A stretch of 64,000 nucleotides of DNA from Cherax quadricarinatus (taxonomy: Eukaryota; Arthropoda; Malacostraca; Decapoda; Parastacidae), in contig NC_091383.1 of the NCBI RefSeq assembly GCF_038502225.1, positions 171,001-235,000 on the forward strand. Direction: 5' to 3'. A program made the position numbers and the translations under genes. The notes beneath the pieces were generated by a model, which saw only the letters and a list, made by a program, of their open reading frames with translations, did not search any database and had not been told where the DNA came from. Positions 9,510 to 19,306 of the stretch are shown here, piece by piece. The number at the start of each line of letters is the position of its first letter. Position 1 is the first letter of the stretch.

Positions 9510-9968
9510 GTCTTTTCTTTCAACACACCGGTTGTATCCCACTGAGGCGGGGTGGCCCAAAAGGAAAAACGAAAGTTTCTCCTTTTACATTTAGTAATAT
9601 ATACAAGAGAAGGGGTTACCAGCCCCTTGCTCCTGGCATTTTAGTCACCTCTTATGACACACATGGATTACAGAGGAAGAATTCTGTTCCACTTCCCCAT
9701 GGAGATAAGAGGAAATAAACAAGAACTAGAAAGAAAATAGAAGAAAACCCAGAGGAGTGTGTGTATATATATATGCTTGTACATGTATGTGTAGTGTGAC
9801 CTAAGTGTAAGTAGAAGTAGCAAGACGTACCTGAAATCTTGCATGTTTATGAGACAGAAAAAAGGACATCAGCAACCCTACCATCATGTAAAACAATTAC
9901 AGGCTTTTGTTTTACACTCACTTGGCAGGATGGTAGTACCTCCCTGGGTGGTTGTTGTCTACCAACTT
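9510..9968 (-). mobile_element. Short internally deleted LINE derivative (5' UTR joined to 3' tail)
   Basis: Read on the minus strand, 9968 to about 9590 matches the 5' region of the long LINE copy (22760 to 22360). It then jumps at 'attactaaatgtaaaagg' straight to the LINE-type 3' tail with 'gccaccccgcctcagtggga'. The body of the LINE is missing. The same junction recurs at 13338-13505 and 15034-15182, so this is a propagating short element rather than a single deletion. Its 5' end is split by another LINE insertion at 9969-10439 and resumes at 10440. Confidence 0.75.
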
Positions 9969-10439
9969 TTTTTTTTTTTTTTTTTTTTTTTATCACACTG
10001 GCCGATTCCCACCAAGGCAGGGTGGCCCGAAAAAGAAAAACTTTCACCATCATTCACTCCATCACTGTCTTGCCAGAAGGGTGCTTTACACTACAGTTTT
10101 TAAACTGCAACATTAACACCCCTCCTTCAGAGTGCAGGCACTGTACTTCCCATCTCCAGGACTCAAGTCCGGCCTGCCGGTTTCCCTGAACCCCTTCATA
10201 AATGTTACTTTGCTCACACTCCAACAGCACGTCAAATATTAAAAACCATTTGTCTCCATTCACTCCTATCAAACACGCTCACGTATGCCTGCTGGAAGTC
10301 CAAGCCCCTCGCACACAAAACCTCCTTTACCCCCCTCTCTCCAACCTTTCCTAGGCCGAGAGAGGGGGTAAAGGAGGTTTTGTGTGCGAGGGGCTTGGAC
10401 TTCCAGCAGGCATGCGTGAGCGTGTTTGATAGGAGTGAA
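9969..10439 (-). mobile_element. LINE insertion with inverted 5' segment (twin-priming type)
   Basis: A 25-base T run (9967-9991) is the poly-A end of a minus-strand LINE 3' end that runs to about 10354. At that point the sequence turns back: 10358-10439 is an inverted copy of about 10259-10350, making arms of about 80 bp that can fold. The whole unit lies between direct copies of gtctaccaactt (9957-9968 and 10440-10451), so both parts arrived in one insertion. Confidence 0.85.
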
Positions 10440-10451
10440 GTCTACCAACTT

Positions 10452-11124
10452 ACTACCTATAATTATTGTGCATATCATAATTATACACACTACAGAAGGC
10501 CCCCAATGTGTTTGTAAGTTGACGACTTCATGTATTATGAATATTATACACAATTCAGCAAGTCCTCAATGTGTTTGTAAGTCGCAGACTTACTGTTTAC
10601 TGCATTTGTGTCTTTCTCTTTAGAACTATGGTATTGGGACCCCAAACCATCTAAACTTTTGGTGCTTGGTTGTACAAGTGTGCCTTACTTTATGCATGGT
10701 CCATCAATATTTAACTTGTAGTTACAAGAACCCTCTTGACAATCTCTGGCACAGCTGTGCACAGTCTGAGAAATGCTCTGATGTCATAAAGGAAATTTAT
10801 GTCTCACATAGAGAATGGAAAAATGTGTGGCATCACATAATGGTGAATTTTCATACAGTTAACTCACATAAAATCAAGTGATCACTGTAGAATAATCACC
10901 TCTGCTGCGTAAACTATACAACTGTATTTGTGATCCTGATCGTGTACTAAACATAACAATAAGAACTTTTGGTGGCTAGGATGGTGCTTCTTGGAGACTA
11001 ACAGAAACTTTACAAAGATTAAACTACTCTCTAGTCTGCAGAATTTATAAAGTAGAAATTACATAAACTATGATACAATACATAGTACTATAGTACCTTA
11101 ACAATTTGCAAGCGGGCAAAATTA
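10452..11124. other. Intron 7, no recognised feature
   Basis: The start is the remnant 5' edge of the short LINE derivative. Two copies of 'caatgtgtttgtaagt' lie at about 10505 and 10568. Nothing else was recognised. Confidence 0.4.
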
Positions 11125-11292
11125 TTTACAAATGTTATCTCTCAGTTCACAGCAGGATTCAAACCTACACACTCTGCATCAGAGTACGTAGTACTTACGC
11201 CACTCACCTAGATCCAGATTGAAGTGGCATAAGTACTACATACTTTGATGCAGTGTGTAGGTTCTAATCCTGCTGTGAACCGAGAGGTAATG
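11125..11292. repeat. Foldback repeat with tRNA-like box B
   Basis: The left arm contains 'cacagcaggattcaaaccta' and the right arm the inverted 'taggttctaatcctgctgtg'. The arms extend through 'gtacgtagtacttacgccac' and 'gtggcataagtactacatac'. The box-B-like core suggests a tRNA-derived SINE arranged head to head. It lies about 110 bp from exon 7. Confidence 0.7.
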
Positions 11293-11403
11293 TTTATAGT
11301 GTTTTACCTGTACATCTATGATAAGTGTGGGAAAGGCAGAAATTATTTGGGAAGACCATATACATTATCCTCATTAAGATTTCAGATTTTGCTTGAAACA
11401 CAC

Positions 11404-11517
11404 CTGATTGGCCAAGACACAAGCTCTGTTGGTTGCCTCTGCCTCGACTTCTTCTGGCCGACTCAACTCATGACCTTCTGGCCCAGTGATGCCCATGGAG
11501 AGAAGTTTCCTACAATT
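11404..11517 (-). CDS. Crmp: Dihydropyrimidinase/CRMP exon 7
   Basis: The acceptor TTTTCAG is followed by AAT TGT AGG in phase 0, and the exon ends CAG before GTGTGT, phase 0. Its 38 codons encode [20 protein letters not shown] then [26 protein letters not shown] and RPEEVEAEA are hallmark stretches shared by dihydropyrimidinases and CRMPs, just before the CPLY tract of exon 8. It joins either 8a or 8b in frame. Confidence 0.95.
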
Positions 11518-11584
11518 CTGAAAATAAAAGTACCACCACCACTTTATTTTTAACTACAGTACCAACAATCAAGTAATTTCTTAA

Positions 11585-11765
11585 GCTTAATATTTTTTTT
11601 CAACACACTAGTCATCTCCCACTGAGGCAGGATGACCCAAAAAAGAAACACTTTCACCATCATTCAGACCATCATTGTCTTGCCAGAAGCACGCAGATAC
11701 AACAGTTTAGATGTCCCTCGAAACAGCAAATATTTCAAACCTCTCCTTTAGAGAGCAGACACTCT
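11585..11765 (-). mobile_element. LINE 3' UTR fragment
   Basis: A T run at 11590-11600 precedes 'catctcccactgaggcagga', 'tttcaccatcattcagacca' and 'acaacagtttagatgtccct'. It is a truncated antisense LINE 3' end. Confidence 0.7.
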
Positions 11766-11804
11766 ATACATATACATGTACTTATAAAGTATATTTGTCT
11801 CACG

Positions 11805-11965
11805 AAATTCCAACAACACACTTGCAAACAAACCACAGAACAGGTGGGGTCTGAACCCATGACAAGTGAGTCCTAAAACTGGCCTGCAAATTTTAGGACC
11901 CACATACCATGGGTTCAAACCCCATCCATTCCCTGGTTTAATAGTACATGTGTATTGTGTATACC
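11805..11965. repeat. Foldback repeat with tRNA-like ends
   Basis: 'ggtggggtctgaacccatg' and 'catgggttcaaaccccatcc' form inverted arms about 20 bp long around 'cctaaaactggcctgcaaa'. A related palindrome is at 23625-23765. Confidence 0.7.
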
Positions 11966-12147
11966 AATACAATTTGCATTACATGTAAATTTTAACTACA
12001 AGGCTACTCTATCCATGTGTTCTCCCATCAGTGATGAGCTGAAAGATTTTTAATGTTGTAGCAAAATCTGCTACTCGGTGTGTAGTAACCGACTATAATA
12101 TGGTTGTCTAAAAAGAATAAGAGTTACTCTTATTGTCACAAGGAAGG

Positions 12148-12465
12148 AGCACAGTAATCCCCCCTGTATCCCCAGGGGATACATTCCAAGAACTACCTTG
12201 GATACCTGATACTGTGGATAGTAGCAAGCTATGTACAAGTCATTTTTTATTTATATACATACCTATGATAGTTTAATTGGTAAATTATGCACATTAAGTC
12301 GAGAATTAGCACTTTTTCACTGATGGGAAGCACTTCATGGCATATATTAGGCTTTGAAGAACTGCCAACATCATTACTTTTGCACTTTGGGGCTATTATC
12401 AAGCAAAATTAACGGTTAATTTTGGGCCACAGTTAACTGTGGATACCAAATAAATATAACTGAAA
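12148..12465. mobile_element. Tigger-like remnant
   Basis: The left end 'cagtaatcccccctgtatcc' and the right end 'ccacagttaactgtggatac' resemble the termini of Tigger2/MER2-type elements. The interior is short and non-coding, and no TA duplication could be fixed. Confidence 0.4.
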
Positions 12466-12571
12466 CAGCACATATACAATTGAATCAAGTGTAAAAAGGC
12501 CTTCACAGTATGAATTACTGAATTTTGAATGTATGTTTTCAATCACACATGCAAAAAATACACTATATCAA

Positions 12572-12860
12572 GGAGCCTGGCAATACGCTTGCCTCACACT
12601 CAATGTCCGGGGTTCAATCCCTGGCACGGGTAGACATATTGGACATTTTTCCTTATAGCTGCTGTCACTGTTCATCGAACAGCAGGTAAGCACCTGGGAG
12701 TCAGTCAACTGTTGTGGCTGGCATCCTGGGGGACAAGATTGAAGGACCACAATGGAAATAAAACTGACAGTCCCTCGATGATGCAATAACTTTCTTAGGT
12801 TATCTTGGGTGGCTAACCCTCTGGGTTAAAAATCCCAACAAATCCTATCTTATCTTCCAT
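12572..12860 (+). mobile_element. tRNA-derived SINE
   Basis: A box-B motif 'ggggttcaatccctggcacg' follows a tRNA-like start. The body has 'aagcacctgggagtcagtca' and 'gacagtccctcgatgatgca', and the tail has 'ggttaaaaatcccaacaaat' ending in cttatctta. The same family occurs at 30160-30440 (+), 23765-23950 (-) and 40885-41140 (-). Confidence 0.85.
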
Positions 12861-13004
12861 AACCACATGATTGACCTTAACTATGATAAGTGACCTAGTC
12901 AAAAAAATTACTGATTGAGATACTTAAATATTTTTATATTACACAGTTCACACTAGAATACTGATATATTCACCTTTTAGATCAATAACACCATATATAC
13001 TGAC

Positions 13005-13184
13005 CTCTTTAATGATGTCACCATTTTCAGCATGTACCTGAGCCAGAGCACCTAGTTCCTTGCATCTCTTCAGTGACTTCAGGAGATCTTCGTCACCTAG
13101 CTGCCACGTGTCTTTGTATGCCATGAACATTTTGAAGGAGTTGATCCCGTGTTCTTCTGTCAGTTCCTCCATCTCCTCCGCTAC
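13005..13184 (-). CDS. Crmp: Dihydropyrimidinase/CRMP exon 6
   Basis: The acceptor TTTGACATGCAG precedes GTA GCG GAG in phase 0; the exon ends GAG before GTCAGT. The 60 codons encode [40 protein letters not shown] and [20 protein letters not shown]. Two metal ligands are here: the Lys in SFKMFMAYK, which is carboxylated in the enzyme, and the His in QVHAENGD. Vertebrate CRMPs replace that Lys, so this exon is of dihydropyrimidinase type although it is shared by both isoforms. Confidence 0.95.
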
Positions 13185-13337
13185 CTGCATGTCAAAGATC
13201 ATTTTGGTATTGCAAGTGCATGTTAAAGATCCTTTTAGAATTCTAAGTGCATATTACAGTACATAGATTTACCCTAAAATAGCCCAATAAACTCAAGCAA
13301 TGTGACACTGTTGTTATTATTGATTTTTAATTATTAT

Positions 13338-13505
13338 TTCAACAAACTCGCCATATACCACTGAGGCAGGGTGACCTAAAAAGAAAAACAAAAGTTTTGT
13401 TTTCAAATTTAGTAATTTATACAGGAGAAGGTGTTACTAGCCCCTTGTTCCTGTCATTTCAGTTGCCTCTTACAACACACATGGCTTATGGAAGAAAGAT
13501 TCTTT
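13338..13505 (-). mobile_element. Short LINE derivative, 5' truncated
   Basis: 3' tail sequence 'caccctgcctcagtggtat' (minus strand) is joined through 'attactaaatttgaaaac' to LINE 5'-region sequence containing 'aggggctagtaacacct', the same kind of junction as at 9510-9968. Confidence 0.65.
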
Positions 13506-13529
13506 TCCACTTGTTAAAAGAATACTTTT

Positions 13530-13675
13530 TTCTAATCAACACGCTGGCCATCTCCCACCAAGGCAAGGTGACCCAAAAGAGAAAGAAACACTTTCACTAT
13601 CATTCAACACTTCCACCATCATTCACACATAATTACTGTCTGCAGATGTGCCTAGATACGACAGCTTAGAATATA
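13530..13675 (-). mobile_element. LINE 3' UTR fragment
   Basis: 'ccatctcccaccaaggcaag' and 'cactttcactatcattcaac' mark an antisense LINE 3' end of the same family. It reaches to within about 25 bp of exon 5. Confidence 0.65.
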
Positions 13676-13697
13676 ATGTTAATATTCGAAAGCCCAC

Positions 13698-13825
13698 CTT
13701 GTCTGACCACCATGTAACTCCGACATGAAGGGAATAGTCACAACACACTTTAGAGTCGGCCCACGTACGCCAGCGGTGATAGGCCTCAACCAGTGACTCT
13801 CCACGCTGAGGCAGAGCAAAATCCA
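13698..13825 (-). CDS. Crmp: Dihydropyrimidinase/CRMP exon 5
   Basis: The acceptor TTCTACCCACAG is followed by TG GAT TTT, which completes ATG begun by exon 4. The exon ends AAG before GTGGGC, phase 0. It encodes [18 protein letters not shown] then [18 protein letters not shown] and TWWSDK. The stretch CCDYSLHV is one of the best conserved in the family. The frame is intact. Confidence 0.95.
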
Positions 13826-14034
13826 CTGTGGGTAGAAATTGAAAAAAATCATTGTTTTTAACATACTATAGCCATTTGCCATATTTTAGAATGATCCAAA
13901 GAAAGAAGCACAGTCAAAGACATTCATTCAACAGCTTTCTTGCTACTAATACATAAATATTAAAATTCAAATGACCATTCAACCCACATTCTTCATCTAT
14001 CCTTCAGAGAACAAGCAATAAACTTTCTCTATCC

Positions 14035-14385
14035 TTCACAGAGCAAACAGTAAACTTCAGGCTTTTAGAGCTCACATCCAGCTAGCTGATTTCTCTGAAT
14101 CCCTTCACAGAAGTGGCAGACCTACATTTTAGGGGCCCTCAAGCTTGAACTGTTATGGGGGCCCCTTCTCATACAGTGGCCTCAGAATTTTTAAGCAATG
14201 TGGACTAAGGTGGCTTCTGGGGCCCCTCTGGGATTAGGGGCCCTTAACTTAAGCTTCATTACTTTCATGGTAGATCTGCCCCTGCCTCACAGATGTTACT
14301 TTGCTCACACCAGCAGCAAGTTAATTCTCAAAAACCACTATTCTCCACTCACTCCATACAATCACCATCAAAATACACAATAATG
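14035..14385 (-). mobile_element. LINE 3' UTR fragment carrying a nested MITE
   Basis: 'gatttctctgaatcccttca' and, after the insertion, 'gatgttactttgctcacacc' are consecutive parts of the RTE-like LINE 3' region (compare 10150-10260). They are separated by the element at 14112-14286. Confidence 0.65.
14112..14286. mobile_element. Small nested MITE-like element, 175 bp
   Basis: It is flanked by tcacaga on both sides (14105-14111, 14287-14293). Near-terminal inverted repeats are ggcagacctac (14115-14125) and gtagatctgcc (14270-14280). The inside is rich in 'ggggcccc'-type segments. The transposon superfamily is unknown; a 7-8 bp duplication would suit hAT-like or related groups. Confidence 0.6.
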
Positions 14386-14639
14386 ATGAGTGCATTGTAT
14401 GTACCAACTACAGACCATAAGGTCCAACCACTTTAGATTTGATGAAACACATGCCTTCAAGAGGATGCCTTGATCCTGGCAAACAGCTCTTGAGCCAAGG
14501 AACTGGACATACCCTCCCTTTTCTTTAACTGAACCTGATTCCTAAGGTGCTGCATACCCTTTGGGTTTACCACTTCCCAGGAAAATAATAATTCATAGTG
14601 GTTACACTGGTACTGCACACCTTGTATTAAACAAAGAAC

Positions 14640-14800
14640 AATAAAGGCACAATACCGCAACTGGAATAATACACAAGTACCTCGCACGTAGAAGAGAAAC
14701 TTTTGACGACATTTTGGTTCAACTTGGACCATTTACAAACTAATAAATGGTCCGAGTGGACCAAAATGTTGTCATAAGCTTGTCTCTCCTATGTGTGAGA
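14640..14800. repeat. Foldback-type repeat, third copy
   Basis: 'gacgacattttggttcaact' and 'agtggaccaaaatgttgtca' form inverted arms. It is the same family as 1505-1690. Confidence 0.65.
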
Positions 14801-15033
14801 GATATGTATCTTGTGTTCAACAGTCATGAGTCTACTTGGATACAGTACAAAGGCGAGATCCCCACAGAATGGAGTAAAAGAAATACTGTGTAGACAGAGG
14901 AAGATTTTGTTGTAACAACATTTTGTTATGCATAAAACTTGATCAATTCATTAAGATTTAATAAAGCTTTACATAAAGAAAATTTTTTTTTTTTCTTGAA
15001 AAAAAAAAAGGAATGCTTTTATAAGATTTTTTT
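14801..15033. other. Intron 4, no recognised feature
   Basis: Unrecognised sequence, with T and A runs at 14990-15030. Confidence 0.35.
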
Positions 15034-15182
15034 TTTCAATGAACTGGCCGTATCCCACCGAGGCAGGGTGACCTAAAAAGAAAAACAAAAGTTTTTATTT
15101 TTAAATTTAATAATTTATACAGATGAAGGTGTTATTAGCCCCTTGCTCCTGGCATTTTAGTCGCCTCTTATGACACTTATGA
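15034..15182 (-). mobile_element. Short LINE derivative, 5' truncated
   Basis: The tail 'caccctgcctcggtgggata' (minus strand) is joined to 5'-region sequence 'caggagcaaggggctaataa' with the same intervening spacer type as 9510-9968 and 13338-13505. Confidence 0.65.
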
Positions 15183-15192
15183 CTATAAAGCA

Positions 15193-15390
15193 AAATATTG
15201 TCGAAATTGAGACACATGTGCGACATCTGGGTATCTTTATTGTAGACGTTTCACCCTCCAGTGGCTTTATCAATACAAATTCCAGGACATAACTTGAAGT
15301 CCTAGAATTTGTATTGATAAAGCCACTGGAGGGCAAAACGTCTACGATAAAGATACCCAGATTTCACATGTGTCTCAATTTCATTTTGTT
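15193..15390. repeat. Long foldback repeat
   Basis: The arms 'gaaattgagacacatgtg' and 'cacatgtgtctcaatttc', with 'ccagtggctttatcaataca' and its inverse, give an almost complete palindrome of about 95 bp per arm. I recognise it as a widespread decapod repeat. Confidence 0.85.
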
Positions 15391-15711
15391 GGTATTATAT
15401 ACCATTCTTGTACAAAATATTGTAATAAAAATTGCTGCTCTGCAGGTGTACTGTTCCAAAAAATCTATTAATCACTCCTGGTGCGTATGTCAATAATGCA
15501 CACCTCAAAAATATTTTGAACCTTCAACATGAATCCCTACACTGACCTACTACTCTGCCTACTCTTCCTGGGACCTGACTCAAGACATCCATCTCTCCTT
15601 ACTGTGACATTATTATTTATGGGGATATGCTAGACCCATAGCAGTCATGCAGTGCCTGGAGAACGGGAGGCTATCAGATCTGATTTAAGGAAGGGAAAGC
15701 TAGCTCCAATT
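15391..15711. other. Intron 4, no recognised feature
   Basis: Unrecognised intronic sequence. Confidence 0.35.
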
Positions 15712-16060
15712 CCTTGTCACCCACCAAGGCAAGGTGACCTAAAAAGGAAACGCTGTAACCATCACTCATACTAATGCTGTCTTGCCAGAGACGCATAGAT
15801 ATAACAGTTTAGATGTCACTCTAAACAGCAAATACAGTGGACCCCCGCTTTACGATTGCCTCCCAATGCGACCATTTATGTAAGTGCGTTTGTACGTGTA
15901 TGTTTGGGGGCCTGAAATGGACTAATCTAATTCACAATATTCCTTATGGGAACAAATTCGGTCAGTACTGGCACCTGAACATACTTCTGGAATGAAAAAA
16001 TATCGTAAACCACTGTATTCCAAAACCATCCTTTAGAGTACAGACACTGTACTTCCCACC
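15712..16060 (-). mobile_element. LINE 3' UTR fragment split by a Tigger MITE
   Basis: 'cacccaccaaggcaaggtga' to 'gtcactctaaacagcaaata' and then 'catcctttagagtacagaca' are consecutive parts of a LINE 3' end. They are interrupted by the MITE at 15835-16015. Confidence 0.65.
15835..16015 (+). mobile_element. Tigger-type MITE, right end shortened
   Basis: The left end CAGTGGACCCCCGCTTTACG is complete. The right end reads 'tatcgtaaaccactg', lacking the GGGGGT block, so the inverted repeat is incomplete. TA flanks both sides. Confidence 0.8.
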
Positions 16061-16354
16061 TAAATAAACTTAATTACAATGCCACAAGTCACTCCCCTGA
16101 AGCACTGGCTCACATCGAGGCATCCAAAAAATGTTGATGGTGGTGTTTAGTTTGTCAGGAAATAGAACAAGTGTCATCTAATGGTTCTTTGTCAGATGCT
16201 GACCAATTAACTGGCTAAGCATCAGCTCCTCTCCACTTACATGAATCAAACCTCATTACCTCTCATTTTCCAGGAGCTGTATGACCATCATGAGCTCCCC
16301 ATTTCCCCATAATGATAATACAGGTGTGATGGGTGTCTCACAGGTCCTAAGCTA

Positions 16355-16505
16355 TACTGGACTGCAATAATAGCTGGGTTGGTAGTGCACTCAGCTCACA
16401 CATTGAGGTCTGTGGTTTGATCCCTGGTATGGGTAGAAACATTAGGATATGTTTCTTTAAGACATCTGGTGTCACTGTTCACCTAGCAGTGTAGTAAGAT
16501 CACAG
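16355..16505 (+). mobile_element. tRNA-derived SINE fragment
   Basis: 'gctgggttggtagtgcactc', box B 'gtggtttgatccctggtatg' and 'gtcactgttcacctagcag' mark the 5' half of a SINE like that at 12572-12860. The copy at 23765-23950 is the same subtype in antisense. Confidence 0.65.
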
Positions 16506-16526
16506 TAAACAGGTGATATAATATGC

Positions 16527-16662
16527 AGAACAACCACTGTAAAAAGAATAATTAACTTTGAAGCACTGTCGTGATTTCTCACATTATCAAGGAACTGATA
16601 ATGTGAGAAATCATGAAAGCACTTGGAAGTTCACTATTCTTTTCACAGCGGTTGTTCTACAG
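16527..16662. repeat. Foldback repeat
   Basis: 'gaacaaccactgtaaaaaga' and 'tcttttcacagcggttgttc' are outer arms; 'gatttctcacattatcaa' and 'ctgataatgtgagaaatc' are inner arms. Confidence 0.8.
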
Positions 16663-16930
16663 GTACCTAATTTTTGTCTAGTGGCTAACGCGACGGGCTG
16701 GAGTTTTGAGACTCTATGACCGCGGGTTCAATCCCGGCCGGGGGTTTGGTTTGTTTGCAATCGTGTCATTACGATTTCTTGAGTCATGTTGACTGCAGTG
16801 AAGGGACTTGAGCTAGAGTTCGTCATGGCCACGCTAGCTGGAGATTCGTCTGTAAAAACTTGCATTTGTGGTCACAGAGGTGTCTGTGCTAACCTTCCTA
16901 TGGTGTAGAAAATATACCTAGTTGGATGAA
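16662..16930 (+). mobile_element. tRNA-derived SINE, second family
   Basis: Box A-like 'agtggctaacgcgacgggct' and box B 'gcgggttcaatcccggccgg' are followed by a unique body. A second head is at 16936-17020. A real tRNA is unlikely because no acceptor stem closes. Confidence 0.65.
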
Positions 16931-16935
16931 TCTTA

Positions 16936-17022
16936 TTGTGGCTAGCTGGTCTAGTGGCTAACGCGACGGGCTGGAGTTTTGAGACTATGACCGCGGGTTC
17001 AATCCTGGCCGGGGTATGGTTT
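16936..17022 (+). mobile_element. Second copy of the tRNA-like SINE head
   Basis: 'ggctagctggtctagtggct' and 'ccgcgggttcaatcctggcc' repeat the head at 16662. It ends about 125 bp short of exon 4. Confidence 0.65.
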
Positions 17023-17143
17023 ATGATCTACCTAAAAAGGGGCTTTCTAAATAGTAAGTCACTGACGTCAGCTATGGTTTGTATACTGTATCATGTATCT
17101 GCAGAAAAAAAGATTATAATTATTATTATTATTAAGAGTTTCA

Positions 17144-17323
<180 letters not shown>

Positions 17324-17456
17324 TTACAATAAGTCATAATACCATGACTGGAACTGTGAGAGAGAAGGAATTTTGAGAGATAATAAAGAACTGTGAGAGA
17401 TATTAAACAACAGGTCAACTTAAACTCCAGTACAAGACTTGACCTCTCTTACTGAC

Positions 17457-17530
17457 CTGGCATGACCAGGTGACCTTTGGCCTCCACCACCCGTGTGCCA
17501 CCAGGGGTGTGGAGATTGAGTCCAACTTGT
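17457..17530 (-). CDS. Crmp: Dihydropyrimidinase/CRMP exon 3
   Basis: The acceptor GTTTTTTCAG is followed by A CAA GTT GGA, where A completes the Lys codon of exon 2. The exon ends CCA G before GTCAGT. It encodes QVGLNLHTPGGTRVVEAKGH then LVMPG, the N-terminal beta-sandwich region leading to the PGGIDTHTH motif. Intron 3 is only 197 bp. Confidence 0.93.
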
Positions 17531-17754
17531 CTGAAAAAACAGGAATACAGAATTAATTACAAATACAACAAGGTGATCGAGAGGGCATTACAATCAATAA
17601 CATTCTGAACAGGATATAGAAAAAATGTGTAGATATTTTTTTACTCCTAAAGTAAGAGGTGAAAAAAAAAAGATGGATTTATTAACCCTGGAAGAATGAT
17701 AACCCTTAATAACCTATAAAAAGCCAAGCCATGTGGCTTATTGCCTTTGGGGTC

Positions 17755-18000
17755 CTTTGGCCCCCTCCCTCAGGAAGCCAAACATTACAGTTGACTAATG
17801 CCCAGGTGCCTATTTACTGCTATGTGAACAGGAGCAGCAGGTGCCAGGAAACTTGCTCCTATCTCTTGCCTTACCCAAGATGCCACCTACAAGAACCACA
17901 TAAAACCCAGCTACCCATTAACTGCTAGGTGAACAAGGGTATAAGGTGCCTGGAGACTTGCCCATATGTCTCACCCAGCCTGGGATTGAACTTGCCTGGT
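17755..18000 (-). repeat. SINE-derived fragments
   Basis: Two successive segments of the type 'gcccaggtgcctatttactg' and 'actgctaggtgaacaagggt', followed by 'ctgggattgaacttgcc', match antisense SINE bodies in partial duplication. Confidence 0.5.
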
Positions 18001-19306
18001 TTTTTTTTTAGTTGTGAATTAGGTGCTACCACCATCTCAAAACTCAAAAAGCAAACTGTGTATATGTATGTATGTTTTCTTTTTTTTTTAACAAGTCGGC
18101 CGTCTCCCACCGAGGCAGGGTGACCCAAAAAAAAGAAAGAAAATCCCCAAAAAGAAAATACTTTCATCATCATTCAACACTTTCACCACACTCGCACATT
18201 ATCACTGTTTTTGCAGAGGTGCTCAGAATACAACAGTTTAGAAGCATACACATATAAAGATACACAACATATCCCTCCAAACTGCCAATATCCCAAACCC
18301 CTCCTTTAAAGTGCAGGCATTGTACTTCCCATTTCCAGGACTCAAGTCCGACTATATGAAAATAACCGGTTTCCCTGAATCCCTTCACTAAATATTACCC
18401 TGCTCACACTCCAACAGATCGTCAGGTCCCAAGTACCATTCGTCTCCATTCACTCCTATCTAACATGCTCACGCACGCTTGCTGGAAGTCCAAGCCCCTT
18501 GCCCACAAAACCTCCTTTACCCCCTCTCTCCAACCCTTTCCTAGGCCGACCCCTACCCCGCCTTCCTTCCCCTACAGACTTATATGCTTTCCATGTCATT
18601 CTACTTTCGATCCATTCTCTCTAAATGACCGAACCACCTCAACAACCCCTCTTCTGCCCTCTGACTAATACTTTTATTAATCCCGCACCTTCTCCTAACT
18701 TCCACACTCCGAATTTTCTGCATAATATTTACACCACACATTGCCCTCAAACATGACATCTCCACTGCCTCCAACCGTCTCCTCGCTGCAACATTTATCA
18801 CCCAAGCTTCACACCCATATAAGAGTGTTGGTACTACTATACTCTCATACATTCCCCTCTTTGCCTCCATAGGATAAAGTTTCTTTGTCTCCACAGATAC
18901 CTCAAGTGCACCACTCACTCTTTTTCCCTCATCAATTCTATGATTAACCTCATCCTTCATAAATCCATCCGCTGACACGTCCACTCCCAAGTATCTGAAA
19001 ACATTCACCTCTTCCATACTCTCTCCTCTCCAATCTGATATTCAATCTTTCTTTATCTAAATCTTTTTGTTACCCTCATCACCTTACTCTTTTCTATGTT
19101 CACTTTCAACTTTCTACCTTTACACACATTCCCAAACTCATCCACTAACCTTTGCAACTTCTCTTCAGAATCTCCCAAGAGCACAGTGTCATCAGCAAAG
19201 AGCAGCTGTGACAACTCCCATTTTGTGTGTGATTCTTTATCTTTTAACTCCACGCCTCTTGCCAAGACCCTCGCATTTACTTCTCTTACAACCCCATCTA
19301 TAAATA

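Noticed and set aside
16662..17022. Two tRNA genes
   Set aside because: Box A and B motifs are present but acceptor stems do not close, and the heads continue into a shared SINE body.
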